A stretch of 38,633 nt of DNA from a virus: positions 1-38,633 of IMG/VR virus record IMGVR_UViG_3300044684_000360. One strand, given 5' to 3'. This document shows, in pieces, positions 24,418 to 31,733 of this stretch. The notes beneath the pieces were generated by a model. The model was not told the DNA's origin. It did not search any database and saw only the letters and a program-made list of their open reading frames with translations. Numbering within the stretch: the first letter of the stretch is position 1; each line of letters starts with the position of its first letter. Both the position numbers and the translations under genes were made by a program.

Positions 24418-25391
24418 GCCTTGTGCTCCGTGTAAGCGAGGCGCGAACCCTCGATCGAAAATCCGGTGAACTCCCCGGAGCGGAACTTCGCGAGGACGTC
24501 CGCGGGGGGACGGAAGCCGACAATCAGGCCGGTCTTGGGCGGTTCGCTGTTCCCAAACAGGCCTTTGAAGAGCTCGGTCGTCATGGGCATGACGAACGGA
24601 AAGTCGCCGACATTGGGACCGTCGTGCATCTCGTTGCCGGGGGCGCCGCCGTCCACGAAGCCGAGCGCGCATTTGGCGAGCGTCGCCTCGGGAATGTGCT
24701 CGGGGACACGCTCGCCGGCATGCGGTCCGGCGTGATCGATATTGAGGTCGTAATAGGGCTGGCCGTTGACCTTGGAGACAACCGCCCAGCCGTAGACGAT
24801 ACCGTCGCCCTCATCGACCTTGAGGATCTTCGAGACGGCGATATCCACTTCAGGAGCGCGCTTCAGCGCGTGGTCGATCGGTTCCAAGTCCTTGTAGCCA
24901 ACCGTCACCGTGTCCTTGCCGGCGAGCCAGTCGGCTGCGAGGCGGTGGTGGCCGTCGGCAATGTAGTGCTTGCCGTTGTGGCGGACGACGACTGCGTGTT
25001 TCCCGCCGGTGCCGTTCTCCGCGATCGCCTTGACCTTCTCCGGGTCCACGCGGTCCTGCATCGCGTGGAGCTCGTCGAGTTTCACCTCCTGCTTGGGCAA
25101 CTTCTCGCTGTCGGTGAGCGCGCCGAAGAACCGCGGCACCTGGTCGGGCCGGAGTGAGCCGAGCGCGTTGGGGTCATAGAGGAACGGCGATTTGGCGGTG
25201 GCGCCATCGCCATTTGGCTGCAGCGTGCGAGCGCCCTCCTTCTCGAAGGCCTCACCGCGCTTTTTGACCTCGGCGATGATCGCTTTGAACGGGCGGAATT
25301 TGCCCTTCGGGTCCTCGTTACCCAGCGCCGTCGGCGTGTGCACCGACGAGACCGTCATGTCCTTCAGGATGGTGGAGAAGTCGCGAAACAT
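24414..25391 (-). CDS. ParB-like domain fused to XkdF-like prohead protease
   Basis: A 325-residue protein with two parts. Residues ~100-170 look like a ParB/sulfiredoxin-type domain (VKLDELHAMQDRVDPEKVKA, then HYIADGHHRLAADWL, the nucleotide-binding-like box). Residues ~190-322 resemble XkdF/S78_2 putative prohead proteases (GIVYGWAVVSKVNGQPYYD, HIPEATLAKCALGFVDGG, GLIVGFRPPADVLAKFRSGE, FTGFSIEGSRL). It precedes the scaffold, the right place for a maturation protease. The catalytic residues are not certain from the sequence. The joining of the two domains is unusual. Confidence 0.7.
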   Translation of the reverse strand: MFRDFSTILKDMTVSSVHTPTALGNEDPKGKFRPFKAIIAEVKKRGEAFEKEGARTLQPNGDGATAKSPFLYDPNALGSLRPDQVPRFFGALTDSEKLPKQEVKLDELHAMQDRVDPEKVKAIAENGTGGKHAVVVRHNGKHYIADGHHRLAADWLAGKDTVTVGYKDLEPIDHALKRAPEVDIAVSKILKVDEGDGIVYGWAVVSKVNGQPYYDLNIDHAGPHAGERVPEHIPEATLAKCALGFVDGGAPGNEMHDGPNVGDFPFVMPMTTELFKGLFGNSEPPKTGLIVGFRPPADVLAKFRSGEFTGFSIEGSRLAYTEHKA

Positions 25392-25476
25392 CGGCGGTGC
25401 TCCTTAATCGGCGCGGAATTGTGTCCGCGACTCAGCGACTTACTGAGCGGAATGCAGTTAAGCTTTTTTGGACACC

Positions 25477-26463
25477 TTAAGCGGCGAGCGCGAACGGCTG
25501 CTCGGTCAGCCTCGACACGTCGGCGACGTACCGCTCCGAGCATCGGCAGTTCGGATGCGCCAGCGGCGCGTCGAGCATGCCATTGACCGACCGATACTGG
25601 TCGTTCACGCCGATTCCTCCGGTGTTGAGCACCGGCACGCTCGAGCAGACGGGGCAGACCACCTCGTCGCCGGCTGTGAGCCAGAAGCGTTTCACCTCGC
25701 TGTCGAACAGTCGACCGGAATTCACCGCCTGGAGGTGCGCGTCGCGGATTCCCGACACCGCCGCCTGCATCGCTTCGGTTGCCGCCATGCGCTTGGCGCG
25801 CATCTGGAGCATCCGCTTGGCATAGTTCGCGACCATGCGCTCGATCACGTCCGGCGCGAGCTTGCGGTCGTTCCGGATGACGTTGCGAACGAGGTCGTCG
25901 AACCGCTGGTCGCGAAGCGCGCGGCGAAGTGCCGTGCGATCCCCTGATTCGAGCAGACGGCGGTAGTTCGCGACCGCCTTGGCCGACTGAGCATCGAGCC
26001 CGATCACCTGTTGCAGCCGTTCGGCGACCACCGTGGGATCGGCGCCCATACGAAGCCCGTCCAAGAGCAGCGACTGGATGACGCTCCGTGCGCCGTCCGT
26101 CACCGCATCCTGAAGCTCGCTCCTCAAGGCCTGCAACGCGGCGGCAGCGGCGAGCGGATCGTAGGGAACCGCGCCCTTGAGGTTGTCATTCGCTGCCTGG
26201 ACTGCCGCCGCGAGGAAGGTGTCCGCGATCGGCTGGTAGCCGGTCACGAAGAGGTCGTTCGCGTCCTGGCTTTTGAGCAGGTCGTTGAGGCCCTGCGTGT
26301 CGAGCCTTGCGATCATCTTCAGCACGAGCTCGCCAGCGAACAGCGCCGCGAGCCCGGCCAGCATCACCTCGATCGCCTTGCGGATGCGCTGCTCGCGCTG
26401 CTCGGCCAGCGTCCGCGCCGGATCGTCGGCGGGTTGAATGTCGGAGGCCTTGAGCAGGCGCAT
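25477..26463 (-). CDS. Head morphogenesis protein (Mu gpF / SPP1 gp7-like)
   Basis: A 328-residue mostly helical protein ending in the family's Cys/His cluster: VCPVCSSVP (~273-281) and HPNCRCSERY (~304-313). Proteins of this family sit next to the portal and are carried in small numbers inside the head. Located directly after portal and the orphan ORF; TAATG joins it to a 13-codon ORF upstream. Confidence 0.8.
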   Translation of the reverse strand: MRLLKASDIQPADDPARTLAEQREQRIRKAIEVMLAGLAALFAGELVLKMIARLDTQGLNDLLKSQDANDLFVTGYQPIADTFLAAAVQAANDNLKGAVPYDPLAAAAALQALRSELQDAVTDGARSVIQSLLLDGLRMGADPTVVAERLQQVIGLDAQSAKAVANYRRLLESGDRTALRRALRDQRFDDLVRNVIRNDRKLAPDVIERMVANYAKRMLQMRAKRMAATEAMQAAVSGIRDAHLQAVNSGRLFDSEVKRFWLTAGDEVVCPVCSSVPVLNTGGIGVNDQYRSVNGMLDAPLAHPNCRCSERYVADVSRLTEQPFALAA

Positions 26464-26504
26464 TAGCTCACCGTCTTCTGCTCGGCCACGGCCCAGTTGT
26501 GCAT
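26463..26504 (-). other. Thirteen-codon ORF coupled to the gpF-like start
   Basis: ATG 26504 opens a 13-residue frame (MHNWAVAEQKTVS) that ends in TAATG at the next gene's start. No good ribosome site precedes it. It is in the same frame as the ORF upstream and the portal, separated only by TAG. It could be a coupling peptide, a remnant, or chance. Confidence 0.25.
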
Positions 26505-26507
26505 CGG

Positions 26508-26751
26508 CTAGGCCAGCTGCCAGTAGGTGGCCGTCGCCGTCTGAGAGTTGACCTCGAGCACCGCCAGCGGGAGCACGACGGTGCCGACCGCAAGCGCGAT
26601 CGTCATCTGCGTGCCGCCGAGAAGCGTCACGGTCGCGTTACCCGCAACGGTCGCCGTGGCCGCGAAGCCCGCTATCGGCAAATCGTCGATTGTCGCCGGA
26701 TTTGGCGTGCCAACCGTCAGCGCGGCCGAGACAGGAATTCTGCTCCCTCAT
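26508..26751 (-). pseudogene. Small beta protein gene with no start in its coding frame
   Basis: From just after the portal TGA to TAG 26508-26510 the portal frame stays open for about 79 codons and reads as a plausible protein (PVSAALTVGTPNPATIDDLP, VAGNATVTLLGGTQMTIALA). It has no ATG or GTG before its middle; the first conventional start is a TTG some 20 codons in. An ATG at 26751, well placed after AGAGGAG and overlapping the portal TGA, is one frame off and stops after 37 codons. Removing one G from GAGGGAGC would join that start to the coding frame. So: a recent frameshift, a sequence error, a programmed +1 shift, AUU initiation or UGA readthrough. Confidence 0.5.
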
Positions 26752-28301
26752 TTGCGACTCCTCTTGCGCCGGCCGGCAGGCTGGGTCAGAAAGCCCTGAT
26801 TGATCATGCGCCGTGCGAGCATTCCGCCGACGCGCTTCTTGATCTCTTCGCTCGCGCCGGGTGCCTCCGGATCGGCCGCCGGGCCTTCGATGCCGCTAAC
26901 GTCCTGCAGCTCGCCCTCGCTGATCTCGGGCAGGTCAGCGACGTCGCGGAGGTAGTTCTCGAGGTCGTCGTCCGGGAACAGCCGCGCCCCGGCCTGAGCA
27001 ATCTGAAGCACGTATGTCCCGAGCGCATCGAGGTCGACGCGCTTCGGCATGTCCGGCTGAAGCTGCGGCATCGTGTCGTTGTCGAAGCCGTTGAATTCCC
27101 AAAGGCGGCGGATCGCCTGGTCGTTGATCACTGCGGCGTTGGACCCGAGCCAGCCCTCGGTTGCCTGGAAGAACAGGTCGACCTTGGTGACAGCGAGGTT
27201 CTGGGTTCCGCGCGACTGGTGACCTAGGACGAGGAAGTCGGCGAGGACGCTCGTCATGATGTCGAGCTTGTAGCGCTGGATCGACGGATCGAAGTTGGCC
27301 TGGGTTCGTGATCCGGCCGGCACGTTGTACCTGAACTCGTACATTGGCTGGTTCGAGTGCTTGCCGTCGGCGTCGACCCACGTATCCGACGGCAGGATCA
27401 GGCCCATCTGCTCGTCGACCTTGATGTTGGTGACGATGCGCTTGTACTGCTCGAGCACGGCCAATGCCGTGGCGTCGCCGGCGCTCGCCGCCTCCAGCAA
27501 TTCGTTCGGCACGCGAAGCTCCGGCGTGCCGCTCATCCGCTCGAGGCTGATCGCTTCCTGCTCTTCCAGGCGCTTGGTGAACCACCATGGGCGGTAGGCC
27601 GAGCGCAGGATCGAATAGCCCTCTGGATTATTCTTCCACGCCCTCGGGCGGAACAGCAGGATCTTCTCGATCGGGATGTCGATCAGGCCGCCGAACCACG
27701 GCTGCTGCGTCAATCCGGTGACATTGCCCTCTGAGTCGAAGAACCATTTGAGGATCGTGTCCTGGCCGCGAAGCGCGAGCTTTTCCCAGCCGATATAGCC
27801 GTCATCGTACTGGCTGGTCGGCTTTCCCGAATCCCGCCTCTGCACCCCCAGTCGGCGCTTGTAGACGATCTCGTGCGGCGCGAAGCCGAACGGCAGCATC
27901 GACAGCGATTCCGAGACGAAGTCGGGCCAGCTCTGCTGCATGTCGTCCATGCAGGATTCGACGAACTCGGCCGCCTGGACGCTCTCCGGCTTGTCGTCGG
28001 GCGCTTCGACGCGCCAGCTGACCTGCCGCATCGACTGCTGAATCGCGAACAGGATCGCCCCAACCGTCGGCGAGTTGTCCATCATCTCGCGGAAGGTGCG
28101 GGCCGCTTCCCGGCCGCGCAGCTGCGGGAGAAATTCCTCGCGGACCCATCCGCTATACTGGCGAAGGCCGGACGACCCGATCGAGTGCCACGCCATCTCC
28201 GGAACGAATGCCGGCGCCCGGTAGCCGAGGCTCTCGTCGGATGAGATTCCTCGCGAGATCGACCGCAGCGCCTGCTTCTTCTGGACCGGAGCTTTCGCCA
28301 T
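26748..28301 (-). CDS. Portal protein
   Basis: A 517-residue protein with portal-type segments: GAILFAIQQSMRQVSWRVEA (~80-100), LPFGFAPHEIVYKRRLG (~140-156), PIEKILLFRPRAWKNNPEGY (~210-230) and a helical C-terminus with an acidic then Lys/Arg-rich tail. It resembles the DUF935/Mu gp29-type portals, which fits the gpF-like protein next door. It follows the large terminase by six bases. It should form the dodecameric DNA channel and prohead nucleus. Confidence 0.85.
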   Translation of the reverse strand: MAKAPVQKKQALRSISRGISSDESLGYRAPAFVPEMAWHSIGSSGLRQYSGWVREEFLPQLRGREAARTFREMMDNSPTVGAILFAIQQSMRQVSWRVEAPDDKPESVQAAEFVESCMDDMQQSWPDFVSESLSMLPFGFAPHEIVYKRRLGVQRRDSGKPTSQYDDGYIGWEKLALRGQDTILKWFFDSEGNVTGLTQQPWFGGLIDIPIEKILLFRPRAWKNNPEGYSILRSAYRPWWFTKRLEEQEAISLERMSGTPELRVPNELLEAASAGDATALAVLEQYKRIVTNIKVDEQMGLILPSDTWVDADGKHSNQPMYEFRYNVPAGSRTQANFDPSIQRYKLDIMTSVLADFLVLGHQSRGTQNLAVTKVDLFFQATEGWLGSNAAVINDQAIRRLWEFNGFDNDTMPQLQPDMPKRVDLDALGTYVLQIAQAGARLFPDDDLENYLRDVADLPEISEGELQDVSGIEGPAADPEAPGASEEIKKRVGGMLARRMINQGFLTQPAGRRKRSRK

Positions 28302-28307
28302 AAAGGG

Positions 28308-29888
28308 TTAGCCTCCTGGTCCGGGGCGGGCGGCGGTGATGATGATCGGCGCGACGATGGGGATTTTCGGACTGCCGAGCGCGAGCTCGTCGAGCGCATC
28401 CACGAACGCATCCACCTGGTCATCGAACGCGCCGCTCGGGAACGCGCACAGTTCATCGAGGAACATCTGGTTCCATTCGCCGCGCAGCAGCTTGACGTTT
28501 CCGGCTTCCGCCTGCGCTGACGCCGGCCGAGCGCGAAGCGTCTTCTCGCCCGTGACCCGCTTGGTGATCACCGGATAGCCGGCGAGCAGGCGGGTCTTCG
28601 CCATGGCATCCGACTTGCCCGCCGCTCCCGGATCTTCCGGCTTGCGGATCGTCACCTGCTTGCCGTCCTGGCTAGCGGTGTTTTTCAGTTGCGTGTCGAC
28701 CTCGCCTGGGCTCCAGCGTCCTCGAACCACGTCCTCGACGTAGAAAGTCGAGCCGACCATCAGCATTCGAACACCGACCGTCCAGTCCGGATTTCGCCCG
28801 GGCTTGGGGATCGATGCGGCAAAGTCCCACGCCCGGACGCGCTTGCCGCCGCCTGGGACAGCGTCGACGATCTCGAAATCGCCCCTCTGGAACATGCCGC
28901 CGGAGCGCGGCTTGGGATTCTGGTCGTATTGACCAGAATAGGCGTAGCTGCCCATGTCGCGCTTCAGTCGTTCAACCTCGGACTTGGGGAAGCGCTTCGG
29001 GTCGAGCAGTTGGCCCTCGTCTGTTCGCGGATCCTTGAAGCCAATCGCCGTTTCGCAGGCGCGCACCGGATCGAACTCCATCGGCAGCATCAGGTGAACG
29101 TATTCCATGCCGAGCGAGAGGATCACGCCGCTGATGTCCTGCTCGTGCAAGCGCTGCATGATGACCACGATCGCGCTCTTGCGCTGGTCGTTCAGCCGGT
29201 TGACGGCGCCCTCTCGGAAGAGGCGCGTGGTTTCCGTTCGCTCAGCGTCCGATTCGGCCGTCTTGGTCGAATGGGGATCGTCGATGATCAGCCGGTCGCC
29301 GCGCTGCGAGGTCAGCGACCCGAATGGGATGCCTTCTCGCGTTCCGGTCGAAGAGTTGGCGAAGCTGGTCTCGGCGGTGCGGGTCAGCTCAACTTCGGGC
29401 CAGAGCCTGCGATACCACTCCGACGCGATGAGGTCGCGGCACTTGCGGGTGTCGCGCTTGACCGGAATCTCGTTAAACGCGGTGGCGAGGTAGCGAAGCG
29501 AGCGCCGCCCGCACGGGCCCCATTCCCAAGCCTGCCACATCACCGAGACGATCAGCGACTTCGATGAGCCAGGCGGAACGTTGATCATCAGCCGGTTGAT
29601 ACGGCCGTCTGTCACCGCCTCGAGGTGTTGGCAGATGGCTTCGATGTGCCAGCTGTGGACATACTCGGCCTCGGGCTCGAGTACGTGCCAGGCCTCCCGG
29701 ACGAAACCGGCCAGCGTCTTGCACCGCTTGCGGATCTGTTCGGCGTTCTTCTCGACGTCGCGAAGCTCGCCCTCCTGGCGCCGGATCTCTTCGCGCCGTT
29801 CCTTCTCGGCGAGGAGGGCGAGGAGCTCGCGTTTGCCCTCAGTGCTGAGTGGGGCGATCTGCGGTTGCATTGCCGGAGAGGAGAGCAT
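28308..29888 (-). CDS. terL: Terminase large subunit
   Basis: A 526-residue DNA packaging motor. ATPase part: Walker A NVPPGSSKS at ~103-111 and Walker B RLIIDDPH at ~199-206. Nuclease part: RAWDFAAS with Asp355 and FDDQVDAF at ~488-495 as metal-binding acidic positions. Full length for the family. ATG 29888 follows GGTGGAGG at nine bases and lies 50 bases inside the small-subunit gene. A long N-terminal charged helix (20-60) precedes the motor. Confidence 0.95.
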   Translation of the reverse strand: MLSSPAMQPQIAPLSTEGKRELLALLAEKERREEIRRQEGELRDVEKNAEQIRKRCKTLAGFVREAWHVLEPEAEYVHSWHIEAICQHLEAVTDGRINRLMINVPPGSSKSLIVSVMWQAWEWGPCGRRSLRYLATAFNEIPVKRDTRKCRDLIASEWYRRLWPEVELTRTAETSFANSSTGTREGIPFGSLTSQRGDRLIIDDPHSTKTAESDAERTETTRLFREGAVNRLNDQRKSAIVVIMQRLHEQDISGVILSLGMEYVHLMLPMEFDPVRACETAIGFKDPRTDEGQLLDPKRFPKSEVERLKRDMGSYAYSGQYDQNPKPRSGGMFQRGDFEIVDAVPGGGKRVRAWDFAASIPKPGRNPDWTVGVRMLMVGSTFYVEDVVRGRWSPGEVDTQLKNTASQDGKQVTIRKPEDPGAAGKSDAMAKTRLLAGYPVITKRVTGEKTLRARPASAQAEAGNVKLLRGEWNQMFLDELCAFPSGAFDDQVDAFVDALDELALGSPKIPIVAPIIITAARPGPGG

Positions 29889-30351
29889 TGATGCGCGCCT
29901 CCACCTCCTCGTCGCTCAAATCTCGGTATTCGATCGGACCGCCATTGGCGCCGGTGTGCTCAAGGCCGGTCCGCTTGCGCCAGTCAGGGCCGCCGCGGCG
30001 ATCGAGCCACATCTCGATCTTCTTCGCGTCGCCTTCGATCGCGCCCTCGAACAGCGTCTTGCCGACTTTGGCGTTTGCACGAACCGCGGCTTCATCGAGC
30101 TCGGCGCGGAAATGGCGTTCGAGCGTGTCGACGCTGATGCCGAGCTCGTCGGCAATCAGGCGCTGTAGTGTCCCGACCGCCGCCAGCAAAACCACCTTGT
30201 CACGCTGTTCATCGGTCGCGACGAATGGCGGGTTGCCGATGCGGCCCTTCTGCGTAGGCCCAGAACTTCGGACACCGGGGCCGCCTTGAATCGTGCCCTT
30301 CCCCTTGGGACAGCCGCGCCGATCGGAAGACTTTTTCGGCTCGCGTTTCAT
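29839..30351 (-). CDS. terS: Terminase small subunit
   Basis: A 170-residue protein with a basic, Gly/Lys-rich N-terminus (~1-40) and a helix-turn-helix at ~55-85 (LIADELGISVDTLERHF), then a helical segment (AKVGKTLFEGAIEGDAKKIE) common in small terminases. It recognises the packaging site and stimulates the large subunit. It overlaps the large-subunit gene by 50 bases. Packaging sites often lie near this gene, but I could not identify one. Confidence 0.85.
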   Translation of the reverse strand: MKREPKKSSDRRGCPKGKGTIQGGPGVRSSGPTQKGRIGNPPFVATDEQRDKVVLLAAVGTLQRLIADELGISVDTLERHFRAELDEAAVRANAKVGKTLFEGAIEGDAKKIEMWLDRRGGPDWRKRTGLEHTGANGGPIEYRDLSDEEVEARINALLSGNATADRPTQH

Positions 30352-30399
30352 CGTTCTTGCCCCGCTGCCTCGAATCGCCTTGCTCTTCCATTTTTCCAG

Positions 30400-30426
30400 T
30401 TGACAGGCCCATCGGGCCGGTATAAT
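30400..30426 (+). promoter_or_regulatory. Near-consensus promoter with operator-like dyad in the spacer
   Basis: TTGACA at 30400-30405 and TATAAT at 30421-30426 are both perfect boxes, with a short 15-base spacer. Thirteen of these 15 bases are an inverted repeat (GGCCC-ATC-GGGCC, 30406-30418), a likely operator. It drives the plus-strand cassette; the HTH protein encoded third in that cassette is a natural candidate to bind here. Confidence 0.7.
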
Positions 30427-30443
30427 CAGGACTCCTCAACCAC

Positions 30444-30456
30444 GGGGCCAAGCCCC
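30444..30456 (+). repeat. Leader hairpin of the plus-strand cassette
   Basis: A perfect GGGGC/GCCCC stem with a CAA loop lies between the promoter and the ribosome site of the first gene. It may stabilise the mRNA or serve as a second protein site. Confidence 0.4.
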
Positions 30457-30476
30457 ACCTGGCAAGGGAGAATGCG

Positions 30477-30818
30477 ATGTTTGTGGTTTCCTATTCCGTC
30501 TGCAACATGGTGCGCACCAGCCGCCATTCCACCTTGAACGAAGCGCTTGATGAGTGCCTTTGCCAGCTCGGCAAGGGCAATTCGTCCGCGCTCTGCGGCG
30601 ATGACTTCTCGGCCGCACCCACGGTCAAAAACAGATTTGCGGAGAAGCCGATTACCGAGTGGGCTATCAGCTTCGATCCGATCGGCATTTACAAATCCTG
30701 CCACTGTCGGCTCGGAGAGCGGTGCGGTATCCGTTACACCTCGCACCGGCGCGGCTATCGCGCATCGCTTCGCGCCTTCCGCACGTTCGCGACCGCCATC
30801 GACGGGGAGGCCGCATAA
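30477..30818 (+). CDS. Plus-strand cassette gene 1, hypothetical 113 aa
   Basis: Begins MFVVSYSVCNMVRTSRHSTL after AAGGGAGAATGCG, a strong ribosome site, 50 bases past a near-consensus promoter. Six Cys residues (two in CLCQ/CHCRL type pairs) and a basic C-terminus (RRGYRASLRAFRTF) suggest a small, possibly nucleic-acid-binding protein. It abuts the next gene with no gap. No family recognised. The opposite strand is also open here for 181 codons but lacks support. Confidence 0.65.
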   Translation: MFVVSYSVCNMVRTSRHSTLNEALDECLCQLGKGNSSALCGDDFSAAPTVKNRFAEKPITEWAISFDPIGIYKSCHCRLGERCGIRYTSHRRGYRASLRAFRTFATAIDGEAA

Positions 30819-31028
30819 ATGACAACAGCCGATCTTCAGCAGCTCATTCGCGAGCGCGAGTTCGCCTTCGATCACTGGTTCAGCGGCGAAGTCGGTCCCC
30901 ACTGGTGCATTGCTCCCCGCGCTACGCCGCGCCTCCTTGCTCGCTACGGCCATGTCATCACGCCGGGTCAAGCGCGCAAGATGCGCGAGCGCTGGGAAGC
31001 GGCCAATCCGGTCACCCTCGGAGCCTGA
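30819..31028 (+). CDS. Plus-strand cassette gene 2, hypothetical 69 aa
   Basis: Starts directly after the stop of gene 1 and ends directly before gene 3, so the three are one operon. Sequence features: DHWFSGEVGPHWCIAPRATP and a basic helix (PGQARKMRERWEAANP). No family recognised. Confidence 0.6.
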   Translation: MTTADLQQLIREREFAFDHWFSGEVGPHWCIAPRATPRLLARYGHVITPGQARKMRERWEAANPVTLGA

Positions 31029-31208
31029 ATGACGCCAGCGACCTTCAAGGCCATCCGCCAGCGAGCCGGGCTCTCACAGTCCGGCCTCGCCGCGCGCCTT
31101 CGCATCAGCGACATTCGCACGATCCGCAAATGGGAGGCCGGCGAACGCACGATCAGCGGGCCTGTCTCGCTCCTGATGGAGCTGCTCGACGCCGGGAAGC
31201 TGCCCTAG
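31029..31208 (+). CDS. Small HTH (XRE-type) DNA-binding protein, 59 aa
   Basis: A compact helix-turn-helix protein. LSQSGLAARLRISDIRTIRK covers the two helices, and WEAGERTISGPVSLLMELLD is the typical continuation in small alphaproteobacterial and phage regulators. It starts immediately after the previous stop. It could repress the cassette promoter through the dyad at 30406-30418, or act as an antitoxin-like partner of genes 1 and 2. Its TAG overlaps the TAG of the convergent minus-strand gene in a shared CTAG. Confidence 0.75.
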   Translation: MTPATFKAIRQRAGLSQSGLAARLRISDIRTIRKWEAGERTISGPVSLLMELLDAGKLP

Positions 31209-31435
31209 CCTTTCGCGAGAACGGTTAGCGTCTCGACAGCCCGCTTCACCGCGGCCGGCGGCACTGCTTCTGCGGCCATTTCGGCAAGCGCGACTTCCGC
31301 CGCCAGGCGCATCTCGCCGCGGCTCAGGTCCGGCGTTCGCTCGAGCCTCGGGAACAGGTGCCTGAGGCGCCCTTCGCGAATGCGGACCAGGTCGCGCTCC
31401 AGCAGCGCCGGATCGCGCCGACGATGAAGCGCCAC
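31205..31435 (-). CDS. Small hypothetical protein convergent with the HTH gene, 76 aa
   Basis: Starts with GTG at 31435 after GAGGT. Arg-rich N-terminus, then an Ala/Glu helical part (MRLAAEVALAEMAAEAVPPA). It lies downstream of the putative late promoter/terminator, in the place of lambda's first late-operon ORFs. Function unknown. Confidence 0.5.
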   Translation of the reverse strand: MALHRRRDPALLERDLVRIREGRLRHLFPRLERTPDLSRGEMRLAAEVALAEMAAEAVPPAAVKRAVETLTVLAKG

Positions 31436-31446
31436 ATTCTACCTCG

Positions 31447-31587
31447 TTATCCCCGGCCAAGCCGTTCGAGTTCGGTGCAGACCGATGCCACGTTCTGCGG
31501 CGTCGGGTCTTTCAGCAACCGCGCAAGCTCGAGGAGATATGGGCCCATGCGATCGCGATCGGCAAGAAACGTCGGTTTCCGCGCCAT
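31447..31587 (-). CDS. Very small hypothetical protein, 46 aa
   Basis: Starts MARKPTFLADRDRMGPYLLE; a G-rich stretch (CTGGGGGGCTC) precedes the ATG. Helical and basic at the start, ending 11 bases before the 76-residue gene. First ORF after the putative late terminator. Function unknown. Confidence 0.5.
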   Translation of the reverse strand: MARKPTFLADRDRMGPYLLELARLLKDPTPQNVASVCTELERLGRG

Positions 31588-31635
31588 GAGCCCCCCAGAG
31601 ACGAAAATGGCCCCGCACAGGATGTGCCGAGGCCC

Positions 31636-31671
31636 AAATAAAACCGCGCCTGAATCAGCTTCGGGCGCGGT
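31636..31671 (-). terminator. Rho-independent terminator just after the late-regulator gene
   Basis: On the minus strand a 12-bp stem (ACCGCGCCCGAA / TTCAGGCGCGGT, one G-T pair) with a five-base loop is followed by TTTATTT (31636-31642). It ends the transcript of the 299-residue gene and also lies about 10 bases downstream of the expected start of the promoter at 31689-31718, so it could act as an attenuator. Confidence 0.75.
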
Positions 31672-31688
31672 TACCGAGAATGGCGCGA

Positions 31689-31718
31689 TTTATGAAGTCT
31701 GGGTGCACCGACTGTCAA
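31689..31718 (-). promoter_or_regulatory. Candidate late promoter with dyad in the spacer
   Basis: Minus-strand TTGACA (31713-31718) and CATAAA (31689-31694) with an 18-base spacer holding the perfect palindrome GGTGCACC (31702-31709). It starts 15 bases past the 299-residue gene and points into the terminator and then towards the terminase genes. Confidence 0.55.
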
Positions 31719-31733
31719 GTGCTGTTTTCTGCC

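Noticed and set aside
25430-25450. Small hairpin (CTCAG/CTGAG) between the gpF-like and ParB/XkdF-like genes
   Set aside because: Only five base pairs and no T-run; too weak to call a terminator or operator.
30426-30971. Minus-strand frame of 181 codons opposite the plus-strand cassette
   Set aside because: The plus strand has promoter, ribosome site and zero-gap gene order; the minus frame has none of these and would need a start inside the cassette.
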